From CAKZYD01 sp039814715 (lineage in GTDB: Bacteria; Pseudomonadota; Alphaproteobacteria; Sphingomonadales; CAKZYD01), in the NCBI GenBank assembly GCA_039814715.1, contig JBCCAR010000003.1:62001-126000 (forward strand): a DNA stretch of 64,000 nucleotides, written 5' to 3'. Positions 8,994-17,844 of the stretch are shown here, one piece after another; position 1 is the stretch's first letter; every line of letters starts with the position of its first letter. The notes beneath the pieces were generated by a model. It was not told where the DNA came from. It made no database searches and saw only the letters and a program-made list of their open reading frames with translations. The position numbers and the translations under genes were made by a program.

Positions 8994-9772
8994 TGGAGAT
9001 GAAGCGCATATTGCTGGTGGATGACGAGCCCATTGTGGCCAAGCTCTACACCCGTGCCCTCACCAATGCGGGGCATGATGTTGCCTATGCGTCAGATGGT
9101 GCCGAAGGGTTTGAAATGGCTAAAACAGAGCCATTTGACCTTATCATTACCGATATGCAGATGCCCCGCAGAACGGGTGCTCAGCTGGCGGAAGCACTGA
9201 CCAAACGAGAGTTGAAGCATTGTCCAATTTTGCTGCTGTCCGCCAGCGACAGCGGGGAGGGGCTGGTCTCTTGTGTTGAAGCTGGCTGTGACGACTTCAT
9301 GCGCAAGGGCGACAGCTTTCACTCAATCATTGGCCGGGTGACGTTTTGGCTGTCTGCTCCTCTAAAAGCGCTGCCGGACGATGCACGCGCCATTTTCATT
9401 CAGCGGACGCCCGAAGTTGCCACTGAAATCACCGCCTTGCATCAGTTGGGCCGCAGCCGCTGGCTGCTGGAAGAGCGTGCGGCCTTAGCGCTTGAAGATC
9501 AATTGCATGGGCTGCCGGAACGTTACTTTGACGATCTGCAGGCCCGGCGGCGCCTGTTAGGCTTTGTTGCCGGCGTATTGGACCGGCTGGGCAGATCAGA
9601 CCCGCTTTCCTATTTGCGCCGCGGTGACTTAATGCTGGCATGCGTATCGCTGATCCTGCCCGATCAAGTGGAGCAAATTCGCAGCGATTTGGCAGACTTT
9701 GAAATTCTGGCGAAGGACGCTACCTATCGTCATGCAAAACAAACACTGCTTCTCAATCCCATAGGCCCATGA
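8993..9772 (+). CDS. Response regulator with uncharacterised C-terminal domain
   Basis: Protein of 259 residues. Residues 1-125 are a receiver domain: acidic pair in ILLVDDEP, phospho-acceptor Asp54 in IITDMQMP, Ser in LLLSASD and Lys in DDFMRKGD. The C-terminal half (about 130-259) has no DNA-binding or enzymatic domain I recognise; it is helical and charged (RSRWLLEERAALALEDQLHGLPERYFDDLQ). No histidine kinase is adjacent. Its ATG overlaps the mgtE stop, and its stop overlaps the following DUF1489 gene by four bases, so it is co-expressed with both. Confidence 0.8.
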   Translation: MEMKRILLVDDEPIVAKLYTRALTNAGHDVAYASDGAEGFEMAKTEPFDLIITDMQMPRRTGAQLAEALTKRELKHCPILLLSASDSGEGLVSCVEAGCDDFMRKGDSFHSIIGRVTFWLSAPLKALPDDARAIFIQRTPEVATEITALHQLGRSRWLLEERAALALEDQLHGLPERYFDDLQARRRLLGFVAGVLDRLGRSDPLSYLRRGDLMLACVSLILPDQVEQIRSDLADFEILAKDATYRHAKQTLLLNPIGP

Positions 9773-10197
9773 CCATTCACCTCCTCAAAGTTGCTGTCGG
9801 CGCAGAAACGGTTGAGGACCTTATTGAACGGCAAAAAGCGTGGCACGTCACGAACGGTGCAGGCGAGACCATATTCCGGGTGCGCACACGCCAAACCCCG
9901 CGCCGGCAGGACGAGCTGCTGGCTGGCGGCTCGCTGTATTGGATCATCAAAGGATTTGTGCGCGCACGCCAACGAATCTTGGCGTTTGAACCGACCGTTA
10001 TAGACGGACGCGATCACATGCTCATCCATTTAGAAGAGCCGATAACGAAGACACAGCTGCATCCGCGCGGGCCGCATCAAGGCTGGCGCTATTTAAAGCC
10101 TGAAGCTTCGCCCGCGGACTTAGAAGAAAGTGATGCAGTTTACGAATCAATGCCGCCAAAGCTGCTCAATTCCCTAAAAGAATTGGCGCTGCTGTAG
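9769..10197 (+). CDS. DUF1489 family protein
   Basis: Protein of 142 residues matching the alphaproteobacterial DUF1489 family: an N-terminal IHLLKVAVGAETVEDL, then RRQDELLAGGSLYWIIKGFVRARQRILAFEP and GPHQGWRYLKPEASPADL, the most conserved stretches. Function unknown. It starts with an ATG overlapping the stop of the response regulator (ATGA). Confidence 0.85.
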   Translation: MTIHLLKVAVGAETVEDLIERQKAWHVTNGAGETIFRVRTRQTPRRQDELLAGGSLYWIIKGFVRARQRILAFEPTVIDGRDHMLIHLEEPITKTQLHPRGPHQGWRYLKPEASPADLEESDAVYESMPPKLLNSLKELALL

Positions 10198-10218
10198 AAC
10201 TCTCCACAGAAATACCTT

Positions 10219-10264
10219 GTCAACACGTTGACTTATTTTTTCTTTGAGCCACAACATATTGTGG
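10219..10264. promoter_or_regulatory. Two perfect inverted repeats upstream of mipZ
   Basis: GTCAAC-AC-GTTGAC at 10219-10232 and CCACAA-CATA-TTGTGG at 10249-10264 are both perfect palindromic arms. They lie 25-70 bases before the mipZ start. A TTGACT at 10228-10233 overlaps the first repeat and could be a -35 box, so the repeat may be an operator. The second repeat has no T-run, so it is not an intrinsic terminator. Confidence 0.5.
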
Positions 10265-10288
10265 TTACAGGCGGGAGAGATAAGCATC

Positions 10289-11119
10289 ATGCGACCTCAT
10301 ATTGTCGTCTTGGGAAATGAAAAGGGTGGGTCTGGAAAATCGACCACCGCGATGCATCTCACCATCGCATGCTTGAAGATGGGTATGAGGACCGGCGTCC
10401 TCGATCTCGATGGACGCCAGCGCACTTTGGCCCGATACTTAGAGAACCGCGTGGAATTTGGTGAGCGGCATGGCCTCAATTTAAAGGTCCCGCACTTCGC
10501 CGCGCTCACTCCGATCGATCAATCTGTTGGTGGCAGCATTGAAGAGAAAGAGGCAATCTTGCTGGATCAAGCTGTCGCGGAGATCGGTAAAGATAAAGAC
10601 ATTTTGGTGGTGGATTGCCCTGGGTCCAACTCAAACCTTGGCCGCCTTGGACACCTTTTGGCAGACACATTGGTTACGCCAATCAACGATAGCTTTGTAG
10701 ACTTTGATCTACTGGCAAAAGTTGACCCGGACACCTTAAAAATAAAACGTCCATCGTTTTATTCGGAGATGGTGTGGAACGCGCGCCAGCAGCGGGCCAG
10801 TGCCGGGGGCACGCCAATCGACTGGGTCGTGATGCGCAACCGCTTGTCGCATGTGAACGCGCGCAACAAGCAGCGGGTCGATACTGCTGTGCGCGAACTG
10901 TCACGCCGCGTGGGCTTTCGGTACATTCAAGGGCTGTCTGAGCGTGTTATTTACCGTGAGATGTTTGTCAATGGTTTGACATTGTTAGACTTGCGCGAAG
11001 CGAGTCCAAAGGGCGGCTTGACAATGAGCCATGTTGCTGCGCGTCAGGAGCTTCGTGATTTAATGATTGGCCTTAAATTGCCCGGATTTGAAGATCATTT
11101 AAACGCGCAGACAGCTTAA
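10289..11119 (+). CDS. mipZ: MipZ, ParA-type ATPase positioning the division plane
   Basis: P-loop ATPase of 276 residues. In Caulobacter MipZ forms a gradient from the poles via ParB and inhibits FtsZ polymerisation, leaving midcell free for division. The deviant Walker A is at residues 8-17 (NEKGGSGKST), followed by VLDLDGRQRTLARYLENR and the VVDCPGSNSNLGRL switch region, all characteristic of MipZ rather than Soj/ParA. The ATG at 10289 has GGGAGAG upstream; a frame from 10244 is less likely. A VWA protein gene follows after 40 bases. Confidence 0.92.
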   Translation: MRPHIVVLGNEKGGSGKSTTAMHLTIACLKMGMRTGVLDLDGRQRTLARYLENRVEFGERHGLNLKVPHFAALTPIDQSVGGSIEEKEAILLDQAVAEIGKDKDILVVDCPGSNSNLGRLGHLLADTLVTPINDSFVDFDLLAKVDPDTLKIKRPSFYSEMVWNARQQRASAGGTPIDWVVMRNRLSHVNARNKQRVDTAVRELSRRVGFRYIQGLSERVIYREMFVNGLTLLDLREASPKGGLTMSHVAARQELRDLMIGLKLPGFEDHLNAQTA

Positions 11120-11159
11120 CTGAATTGAAAGCGCACCGGCGCACCCCTACGTAATCGGT

Positions 11160-11906
11160 ATGACGGAACGTTCCAAGTCGCTGAAAAAAAGTCCGGTTAT
11201 CCCTAAGGAGGGGCAATGCACTCCTGCGGTGGATGCGTTTTTGAGCGACGTGAAGCAGACGCCAATTGTGCGCCGAGCAAAACGTCGTGGCCGGATTGTT
11301 TTTGCCCTCGATGCCACCATGAGCCGCGCGCCGACATGGCGGCTTGCGCGGCAAGTGCAAAGTGAAATGTTTGTGGCTGCTGAGGAAATGGGCGGCCTTG
11401 AAGTTCAGGTAGTTTTTTTTCGCGGGCAGGGCGAGCTGCGCAAGAGCGCTTGGACCAAAAGGTCCGGAACATTGGCGGACCGCATGTCGCGTGTGCAATG
11501 CCGTAGTGGCTTGACCCAGATAGCGCGTGTTTTAAAGCACACAGCCACACAAGCAGAAATGGATAACGTTGACGCGCTGGTCTATATCGGAGACGCAGTG
11601 GAAGAGAACCCTGATCTTTTGGGAGACCTAGCTGGTAAGCTTGGTCTTCGAAATGTAAAGCTATTTGCGTTTCAAGAGGGGCAAGATCGCCAGGTCGAAA
11701 CCATTATGCGCGATTTAGCACGCTTGACCAACGGGGCCTATGCACACTTTGACACCTCCAGCCCCGACACCTTGAAGGCCCTGCTGCGTGCCGTAGGTGC
11801 TTATGCTGCTGGCGGATTATCGGCCTTAAAATCACTCGCGTCGAAAGAGCCAGAAGCCTCGGCGTTGCTGCGCCAAATTCCCAGCGGAGACTCTGCTGCG
11901 TCATGA
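11160..11906 (+). CDS. VWA-domain protein
   Basis: Protein of 248 residues with a von Willebrand factor A-type fold. RIVFALDATMSRAPTWRLA carries a D-x-T-x-S MIDAS-like metal site near residue 51, the CRSGLTQIARVLKH segment contributes the following Gly-Thr loop, and ALVYIGDAVEE a later acidic site. The N-terminal 40 residues are basic and look disordered. No membrane segment. The stop overlaps the start of the J-domain protein gene (ATGA). The conserved pairing of a VWA protein with a J-domain membrane protein next to mipZ suggests a shared, uncharacterised role. Confidence 0.75.
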   Translation: MTERSKSLKKSPVIPKEGQCTPAVDAFLSDVKQTPIVRRAKRRGRIVFALDATMSRAPTWRLARQVQSEMFVAAEEMGGLEVQVVFFRGQGELRKSAWTKRSGTLADRMSRVQCRSGLTQIARVLKHTATQAEMDNVDALVYIGDAVEENPDLLGDLAGKLGLRNVKLFAFQEGQDRQVETIMRDLARLTNGAYAHFDTSSPDTLKALLRAVGAYAAGGLSALKSLASKEPEASALLRQIPSGDSAAS

Positions 11907-12631
11907 CCTGGCTGTTGATTGGTATTTTGATCGCCGCCGGTATATGGGCGGCGCTGCGCTGGTATACAAATGCGGACCCAGCTCTTGTTCGCAAAGGCCT
12001 CGCTGGGTTTGCGCTACTTTTTCTTGCTGGAGTGGTCGTCTTGCTTGTTTTGACAGGCAGGGGAACAGCGTCGCTGCCATTTCTCGCGGGCGCCGTGATG
12101 GCTTATGGCCGGTTGCGGCAGGGCTTTGGGCTTTTAACCTTTTTGCAGCGCTTGTGGGGCGCCACTACGCAAAGCGATAGAAATACGAGCGAGATTGAGA
12201 CACGCTATCTGGCGATGTCGCTGAATAAGACAACCGGTGAAATGGACGGCAAAGTCTTACACGGCCTTTATAAAGGGCAACGTTTAAGCGCCTTAAGCCA
12301 GATAGAATTGCTTGAAAAATATGCTGAATTGCGACGCGAAGATGCAGAAAGTGCGCGGCTTTTGGAAGCCTATTTAGACCGCGTGATTGGCGCTGGCTGG
12401 CGTGAGCAAGCTGGCGGCGGGTCAAGTGGATCGCGAAGCTCTCATTGCGGTAATGTCAGCCCGAAGCGCGCAGCGGAGATTCTCGGCGTGGCAATCGATG
12501 CCAGCAAGGAGGACATATTAGCTGCCCATAAAAGGCTGATGAAAGCAGCGCATCCCGACCAGGGCGGTTCAGATTACCTCGCGCAGCAGATCAATGGCGC
12601 AAAAGACGTTTTATTAAAAGCTTCATCCTAA
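11903..12631 (+). CDS. Membrane-anchored J-domain (DnaJ-like) protein
   Basis: Protein of 242 residues with two N-terminal membrane helices (MTWLLIGILIAAGIWAAL and GFALLFLAGVVVLLVL), a middle cytoplasmic region (ALSQIELLEKYAELRREDAESARLLEAYLDRVIG) and a C-terminal J-domain (SPKRAAEILGVAIDASKEDILAAHKRLMKAAHPDQGG) with the HPD tripeptide that stimulates Hsp70 ATPase. It resembles DjlA/TIM14-type co-chaperones recruiting DnaK to the inner membrane. It overlaps the VWA gene by four bases, so the two are probably co-translated. Confidence 0.82.
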   Translation: MTWLLIGILIAAGIWAALRWYTNADPALVRKGLAGFALLFLAGVVVLLVLTGRGTASLPFLAGAVMAYGRLRQGFGLLTFLQRLWGATTQSDRNTSEIETRYLAMSLNKTTGEMDGKVLHGLYKGQRLSALSQIELLEKYAELRREDAESARLLEAYLDRVIGAGWREQAGGGSSGSRSSHCGNVSPKRAAEILGVAIDASKEDILAAHKRLMKAAHPDQGGSDYLAQQINGAKDVLLKASS

Positions 12632-12720
12632 GAGATGAATTGAGGGTCGATCCTTCGGCATCAATCGGATATGCCATGGCCGTGAGTATAAAGGACGGAT
12701 GGCGAGCAAAGGAACTTTAA

Positions 12721-13608
12721 TTGGCACAAAAATCAAAGAAAGTCCGTAAGGCAATTTTCCCGGTTGGCGGTCTTGGAACGCGGTTTTTGCCAGCGACAAA
12801 AGCCATGCCGAAAGAGATGTTGCCGGTGGTCGATAAGCCGCTCATTCAGTATGCGGTGGATGAAGCTGTCGCGGCAGGCATTGAACAGTGCATTTTTGTG
12901 ACCGGCCGCGGCAAAGGCGCGATCGAAGATCATTTCGATTATTCTTACGAACTCCAGGACACGCTGGAGGCCAAGGGCAAGAAAGATCTCCTGTCTCAAG
13001 TCCTTGCGCCAGTGCGAACACCGGGGTCCATCTCCTATGTCCGCCAGCAAGAACCGCTTGGTCTTGGTCATGCAGTTTGGTGCGCACGTCACTTTGTGAA
13101 AGATGAACCGGTCGCGATTTTGTTGGCCGATGACCTCATCAAATCAGGCCGTTCTTGTATTGCGCAGATGCTGGATGTTGTGGAGCAAGAAGGGGGCAAT
13201 GTCATTGCTGCGATGGAAGTGCCTGATGAGCATACGCATCGTTATGGCATCATTTCGCCCGGCGCGAAGCGCGATAACATCACGGAAGTCAAAAGCTTGG
13301 TTGAAAAACCCAAACCTGGCACATCGCCGTCAAACTTGGCGGTGATTGGCCGCTATGTGTTGCAGCCTGAAATCTTTGATGAGCTGGATCGCCAAGAAAC
13401 GGGCGCGGGTGGGGAAGTTCAGCTCACAGACGCCATGGCGCGCTTAATTGGTAAACAACCCTTCAATGGTCTTGCCTTTGACGGGGAGCGTTTCGATTGC
13501 GGCGATAAAATCGGTTATATCGAAGCCACACTTGCTTTTGGCCTTGGGCGCGATGATTTGCGCGAGGGCGTGTCGGCGGCTGTCGAAAAGGCCTATAAGT
13601 CTCTGTAA
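12721..13608 (+). CDS. galU: UTP-glucose-1-phosphate uridylyltransferase
   Basis: Makes UDP-glucose from UTP and glucose-1-phosphate in the cytoplasm. Length 295, normal for GalU. The nucleotide-binding signature GGLGTRFLPATKAMPKEMLPVVDKP-type region is at residues 16-40, followed by LLADDLI, VEKPKPGTSPSNLAVIGRY and GGEVQLTDA, all family hallmarks. The start codon is TTG at 12721, preceded by AAAGGAAC; no ATG lies nearby in frame. It heads a same-strand run galU-ugd-phosphomannomutase that supplies nucleotide sugars for cell-surface polysaccharide. Confidence 0.95.
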   Translation: MAQKSKKVRKAIFPVGGLGTRFLPATKAMPKEMLPVVDKPLIQYAVDEAVAAGIEQCIFVTGRGKGAIEDHFDYSYELQDTLEAKGKKDLLSQVLAPVRTPGSISYVRQQEPLGLGHAVWCARHFVKDEPVAILLADDLIKSGRSCIAQMLDVVEQEGGNVIAAMEVPDEHTHRYGIISPGAKRDNITEVKSLVEKPKPGTSPSNLAVIGRYVLQPEIFDELDRQETGAGGEVQLTDAMARLIGKQPFNGLAFDGERFDCGDKIGYIEATLAFGLGRDDLREGVSAAVEKAYKSL

Positions 13609-13671
13609 ACATTTGATGAGTACATGCGTAACCCATTGATTTTTCATTCTGTCGTGCAGGGGAACTGAAAT

Positions 13672-14976
13672 ATGCGCATCACAATGGTCGGTACAGGATA
13701 TGTGGGGCTGGTCTCCGGTGCATGTTTTTCTGAATTTGGACACGATGTTGTCTGCGTCGACAAAGATGCCAGCAAAATTGAGCGCCTAGAAAATGGCGAA
13801 ATCCCGATCTTTGAGCCCGGGCTCGATGCGCTTGTTGAAAGCAATGTGGCAGCAGGCCGGTTGTCGTTCTCAACCGATCTTGCCAAAGCTGTACCGGGCT
13901 CTGAGGCTATTTTTATTGCCGTCGGAACGCCAAGCCGGCGCGGAGATGGCCATGCCGATTTGCAGTATGTTTATGCCGCCGCGGAGGAAATTGGTTCGCT
14001 GCTGAGCGGCTATGCTGTTGTTGTGAACAAGTCCACTGTCCCGGTTGGGACTGGGGCCGAAGTTGAAGCTTTAATCAAAAAAGTGAGTCCAGACCTGGAA
14101 TTTGATGTGGCCTCAAACCCGGAATTTCTGCGGGAAGGCTCGGCGATTGAGGACTTTATGCGTCCCGACCGTGTGGTTGTTGGCACCTCATCTGACCGTG
14201 CGCGCGAGGTTTTGAGCCGGCTCTACAGGCCGCTCTCGCTGCGGGAGACAAAAATTCTGTTTACCGAGCGCACAACGTCTGAACTCATCAAATATGCAGC
14301 CAATTCGTTTCTAGCGACCAAAATTAGTTTCATTAATGAGATGGCTGATTTGTGCGAAGCCGTTGGCGCAAATGTGCAAGAAGTGGCGAAAGGGATTGGA
14401 CTTGATGGCCGTATCGGTTCTAAATTCCTCCATGCTGGGCCTGGCTATGGCGGCAGTTGCTTCCCCAAAGATACGCTGGCTTTGCTGAAAACATCGGAAG
14501 ACTACAAAGTGCCGCTGCAGATCGTGTCAGCGGTCGTGGATGTGAACTCAAACCGCAAAAAGGCCTTGGCGCAGCGTGTCTCTGCCATGTTAGGCGGCGA
14601 TGTCGCTGGTAAAACGGTTGCCGTACTCGGCCTTACATTTAAGCCGAATACAGACGATATGCGCGATAGCCCGTCTCTTGATCTTATTCCCGCGCTTGTG
14701 GATGCCGGAGCGACCGTACAGGCGTGCGATCCTGAAGGGGTCGAGCAGGCCCGCCCGATGCTGCCGAACATCACCTATTGCGATGATGCATATGAAGCGT
14801 TGAATGGCGCGGACATTGTGGTTCTTCTGACGGAGTGGAACGCTTACCGTGCGCTCGATTTGGACCGTATGAAACAGCTTATGACTGCTCCGCGTATGCT
14901 CGACTTGCGTAATGTATACCCACCCGAAGAATTGCGCGATGCCGGCTTTACCTATGAGAGCATCGGCCGCTCCTAG
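13672..14976 (+). CDS. ugd: UDP-glucose 6-dehydrogenase
   Basis: Oxidises UDP-glucose to UDP-glucuronate using two NAD+. Length 434. N-terminal Rossmann motif MVGTGYVGLVSGACFSEFGH, the VGTPS loop, STVPVGTG, NPEFLREGSAI, and the catalytic Cys263 in PGYGGSCFPKDT are all present; the C-terminal GLTFKPNTDDMRDSPS binds the UDP moiety. The ATG at 13672 follows galU by 63 bases; the two enzymes are consecutive steps. Confidence 0.95.
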   Translation: MRITMVGTGYVGLVSGACFSEFGHDVVCVDKDASKIERLENGEIPIFEPGLDALVESNVAAGRLSFSTDLAKAVPGSEAIFIAVGTPSRRGDGHADLQYVYAAAEEIGSLLSGYAVVVNKSTVPVGTGAEVEALIKKVSPDLEFDVASNPEFLREGSAIEDFMRPDRVVVGTSSDRAREVLSRLYRPLSLRETKILFTERTTSELIKYAANSFLATKISFINEMADLCEAVGANVQEVAKGIGLDGRIGSKFLHAGPGYGGSCFPKDTLALLKTSEDYKVPLQIVSAVVDVNSNRKKALAQRVSAMLGGDVAGKTVAVLGLTFKPNTDDMRDSPSLDLIPALVDAGATVQACDPEGVEQARPMLPNITYCDDAYEALNGADIVVLLTEWNAYRALDLDRMKQLMTAPRMLDLRNVYPPEELRDAGFTYESIGRS

Positions 14977-15032
14977 GTCTCCGGGCCTCCTGCATATTTT
15001 CTCAATCAATCGTGCACTGACAAACGAAAGCC

Positions 15033-16421
15033 ATGCCAATGACGTCTCACACCTTTGATGCAACAGTTTTGCGCGAATACGATATCCGCGGGATCGTCGG
15101 CACGACCTTAAGCCGAGAGGACGCTGTTGCTGTTGGTAAGTCCCTTGGCAGTGTGATTGTGCGTTCAGGCGGAAGCAGTGTCGCGGTTGGCCGTGATGGA
15201 CGCCTTAGTTCACCTGAAATGGCGCAAGGTGTTTGTGACGGGCTTGCGAGCACAGGGTTGGACGTCATTCGTGTTGGCGTGGGCCCGACGCCAATGCTGT
15301 ATTTTTCGGTTTTTGAACTGGATTTAGACGGCGGCGTGATGGTGACAGGGTCACATAATCCGCCGGATTATAATGGCTTTAAAATGATGCTGGGCAAAAA
15401 GCCGTGCTTTGGCGCGCAAATCCAAAACCTCGGCCAGATCGCTGCGAAGGGTGATTATGAAGTTGGGGAGGGCAGTCAGCGCGACCACGATATTTTTGAT
15501 CGTTACATTGAGCGGATCGTAGAGGATTTTGATGGTGCTGACCTTAATGTTGCTTGGGACCCAGGCAACGGCGCTGCTGGTGATGCGACAAAAGCGCTGG
15601 TGGCAAAGCTGCCGGGGCGCCATGTGCTCATCAATGAAGAGATTGATGGAACATTCCCAAACCATCATCCCGATCCTACGGTTGAGAAGAACCTCGAACA
15701 GCTAAAAGCCGTTGTCGCCGCTGAGAAGCTTGATCTAGGCATTGCCTTTGATGGCGACGGCGACCGTATTGGCGCCATCGATGCGCAGGGCCGCGTTGTT
15801 TGGGGCGATCAAATGATCGATATCCTGGCTCAGGATATTTTGGACGAGCTGCCAGGCAGCACTATCATTGCTGACGTGAAAGCCTCGAAGACGCTGTTCG
15901 ACAGCGTGGCCGCTAAGGGTGGTAAGCCGCTGATGTGGAAGACGGGGCACTCTCTTATCAAGAACAAAATGGCTGAAGAAAAAGCGCCGCTCGCGGGCGA
16001 AATGAGCGGCCACATCTTTTTTGCACATAAATTTTATGGCTATGATGATGCGCTGTATGTCGCGCTGCGCCTCATGAACGCGATCGCCAACCAAGGCGGC
16101 GATTTAGCCGCTATTCGAGATAAAATGCCGGCCGTTGTGAATACGCCTGAGCTACGTTTCCCCTGCGATGAAACGCGCAAGTTCGCAGTCGTAGAGGAAG
16201 TGGTGGCGCGCCTGAAAGCGGCTAATGCCGACATCAATGATATCGATGGCGCGCGCGTAACGACGCCAGATGGCTGGTGGTTGCTCCGGGCCTCTAACAC
16301 ACAAGATGTGTTGGTCGCGCGGTGCGAGGCAGAAACGAACGCAGGCCTAGAAGCTCTGAAGACCTTGGTTAAAGAGCAGCTTGCCGCTTCCGGGCTTAAC
16401 CCAGACTTGCTCGATGCCTAA
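15033..16421 (+). CDS. Phosphomannomutase/phosphoglucomutase
   Basis: Interconverts hexose 6- and 1-phosphates (mannose or glucose), feeding GDP-mannose and UDP-glucose synthesis. Length 462. The catalytic phosphoserine is Ser107 in VTGSHNPPDYNGFK, the metal loop is AFDGDGDRIG, the sugar-binding loop is GEMSGHIFF, and the phosphate-binding loop near the C-terminus is RASNTQDVLVARCE, in the order of AlgC-type enzymes. The start could be the ATG at 15033 or the one at 15039. Last gene of the sugar-nucleotide group. Confidence 0.93.
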   Translation: MPMTSHTFDATVLREYDIRGIVGTTLSREDAVAVGKSLGSVIVRSGGSSVAVGRDGRLSSPEMAQGVCDGLASTGLDVIRVGVGPTPMLYFSVFELDLDGGVMVTGSHNPPDYNGFKMMLGKKPCFGAQIQNLGQIAAKGDYEVGEGSQRDHDIFDRYIERIVEDFDGADLNVAWDPGNGAAGDATKALVAKLPGRHVLINEEIDGTFPNHHPDPTVEKNLEQLKAVVAAEKLDLGIAFDGDGDRIGAIDAQGRVVWGDQMIDILAQDILDELPGSTIIADVKASKTLFDSVAAKGGKPLMWKTGHSLIKNKMAEEKAPLAGEMSGHIFFAHKFYGYDDALYVALRLMNAIANQGGDLAAIRDKMPAVVNTPELRFPCDETRKFAVVEEVVARLKAANADINDIDGARVTTPDGWWLLRASNTQDVLVARCEAETNAGLEALKTLVKEQLAASGLNPDLLDA

Positions 16422-16448
16422 TGCACTGAATTAGAATGGAAAACTGTC

Positions 16449-16521
16449 TTTTGTGCAGTGCACAAAAATGCTCTTGACTTTTTTGCGATAATTCTTATTT
16501 TCTCAATTGTTGCAGCGCAAC
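16449..16521 (+). promoter_or_regulatory. Phasin promoter flanked by two palindromes (PhaR-like operators)
   Basis: A perfect 19-base palindrome TTTTGTGCA-G-TGCACAAAA lies at 16449-16467. It is followed by a likely sigma-70 promoter: TTGACT, 16 bases, TATTTT. A second palindrome GTTGC-AGC-GCAAC lies at 16509-16521, downstream of the -10 box. The second fits the TGC-N3-GCA core of sites bound by PhaR, the repressor of phasin genes in Rhodobacter and Paracoccus. The palindromes are seen; the regulator is inferred from the downstream gene. Confidence 0.6.
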
Positions 16522-16573
16522 ATTTCTGTGCTGCTTGATCCGCGAAACCCGCTATTGATTGGGAGATAAAGCA

Positions 16574-17089
16574 ATGGCAACAGCACGTAAAACTGCAGCA
16601 CAAAAGAGTGCTGAGAGCGTTGTAACCGCTCAAAAAGAACAACTGGAAAATGCGATGAAAGCATCCAGCGAAGCTGCAAGCAAAAACATCGAAAAGTCAT
16701 TCGAAATGACGAAGAAATCCATGGATGAGGCCGTCAAAGGCTTTGACGAAGTTGCGTCCTTCTCCAAAGAAAATGTCGATGCGGTGATGGCGTCGAGCAA
16801 TGCTGCAGCGAAAGGCGTAGAAGCAATCAACGCTGAAATCATGGCGTTTTCCAAAAACTCCATGGAAGAAGGTGTGGCCGCGATGAAGGCTTTGTCTTCT
16901 GCGAAAAACCTGCGCGAGTATTTCGACATTCAAAATGCAATGATGAAATCTTCTTATGATCGCTATGTATCTGAAGGCAGTAAGTTTTCAGAAATGGGCC
17001 TGAAGATCATGAGCGAAGTTGCTGAGCCAGTGAATGCGCGCATGGCCGTCGTGATGGAGAAAATGACCAAGCCGGGTGCCCGCGCTTAA
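16574..17089 (+). CDS. Phasin family protein
   Basis: Protein of 171 residues, almost wholly helical and amphipathic, with the phasin_2 pattern: ENAMKASSEAASKNIEKSFEMTKKSM, then NVDAVMASSNAAAKGVEAINAEIMAFSKNSMEEGVAAMKALSSAKNLREYFDIQ. Phasins coat polyhydroxyalkanoate granules and control their size and number. The true start is the ATG at 16574 with GGGAG eight bases before; an upstream TTG in frame is not needed. The gene is alone between a palindrome-flanked promoter and a strong terminator. No PHA synthase gene lies in the window. Confidence 0.9.
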   Translation: MATARKTAAQKSAESVVTAQKEQLENAMKASSEAASKNIEKSFEMTKKSMDEAVKGFDEVASFSKENVDAVMASSNAAAKGVEAINAEIMAFSKNSMEEGVAAMKALSSAKNLREYFDIQNAMMKSSYDRYVSEGSKFSEMGLKIMSEVAEPVNARMAVVMEKMTKPGARA

Positions 17090-17106
17090 GTCGTTATTCT
17101 ACGTCT

Positions 17107-17146
17107 AAAAAAAGGGCCGTCCTGATGCTTCAGGGCGGCTTTTTTT
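17107..17146 (+). terminator. Rho-independent terminator of the phasin gene
   Basis: A ten-pair stem with one G-U pair (arms 17116-17125 and 17130-17139, loop TGCT) is followed by seven T residues and preceded by a run of A, so it may also act on the opposite strand. It lies 18 bases after the phasin stop. Confidence 0.88.
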
Positions 17147-17212
17147 GTGCGCGAATACGCCTGAGGCATTCTCTCCTCTAGAACAAGTGGCTATGTTTCA
17201 TATATAGAGAAG

Positions 17213-17653
17213 ATGTCGGGTGAACAGCCCGCGTCTCCAACCTTGGCTAATTGTAGATTTTCACGTTTTTCCATGCGCCCATTCAACCACTCACCCAACG
17301 CCGCTAAGTGGCACCCCATCCTTGCCGATGATGATAGCGGCGACGAAAATGATGGTGATTTGGGTGATGGCGTCATCACTCAGACCGAGATTAAGACCAA
17401 AAAGCCCCACCTCTATAAGGTTCTCATGTTGAATGATGACTATACGCCGATGGAGTTTGTGGTCCACGTGCTGCAGCGTTATTTCCGCATGACGATGGAA
17501 GAAGCAACGCAAGTTATGCTGCATGTTCATCAAAAGGGCGTCGGCGTATGCGGTGTCTTCCCTTATGACGTGGCGGAAACGAAGGTGAATCAAGTCATGG
17601 ACCTGGCGAAAGAACACCAGCATCCGCTGCAATGCACTTTGGAAAAAGAATAG
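17213..17653 (+). CDS. clpS: ClpS, N-end rule adaptor of ClpAP
   Basis: Adaptor that delivers proteins with N-degrons to ClpA. The C-terminal 85 residues are a classic ClpS core: KKPHLYKVLMLNDDYTPMEFVVHVLQRYF, MLHVHQKGVGVCGVFPYDVAETKVNQVMDLAKEHQHPLQCTLEKE. Before it lies an acidic low-complexity stretch (ADDDSGDENDGDLGDG). The start is uncertain: the ATG at 17213 gives 146 residues with an unusual leader, while the ATG at 17273 gives a more usual length (126). clpA follows 191 bases downstream; that gap holds no gene I can support. Confidence 0.9.
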   Translation: MSGEQPASPTLANCRFSRFSMRPFNHSPNAAKWHPILADDDSGDENDGDLGDGVITQTEIKTKKPHLYKVLMLNDDYTPMEFVVHVLQRYFRMTMEEATQVMLHVHQKGVGVCGVFPYDVAETKVNQVMDLAKEHQHPLQCTLEKE

Positions 17654-17844
17654 AGCCTTAAGAAGCGGCACTTAAACGCCCCAGACAGCGATACTTATGC
17701 TGCAGGCGCGAATTCGCTCTGGACCTTTGGTCTCACTTACGCCACCATTTGATTGTGCAATTGCTTTAGGTGCCGCACCTGGTTGCCTCGGTATCATTCA
17801 TACCCATGTTAAGGTGGTTGCCGAAGACATAGAAAGGGCCTCTC

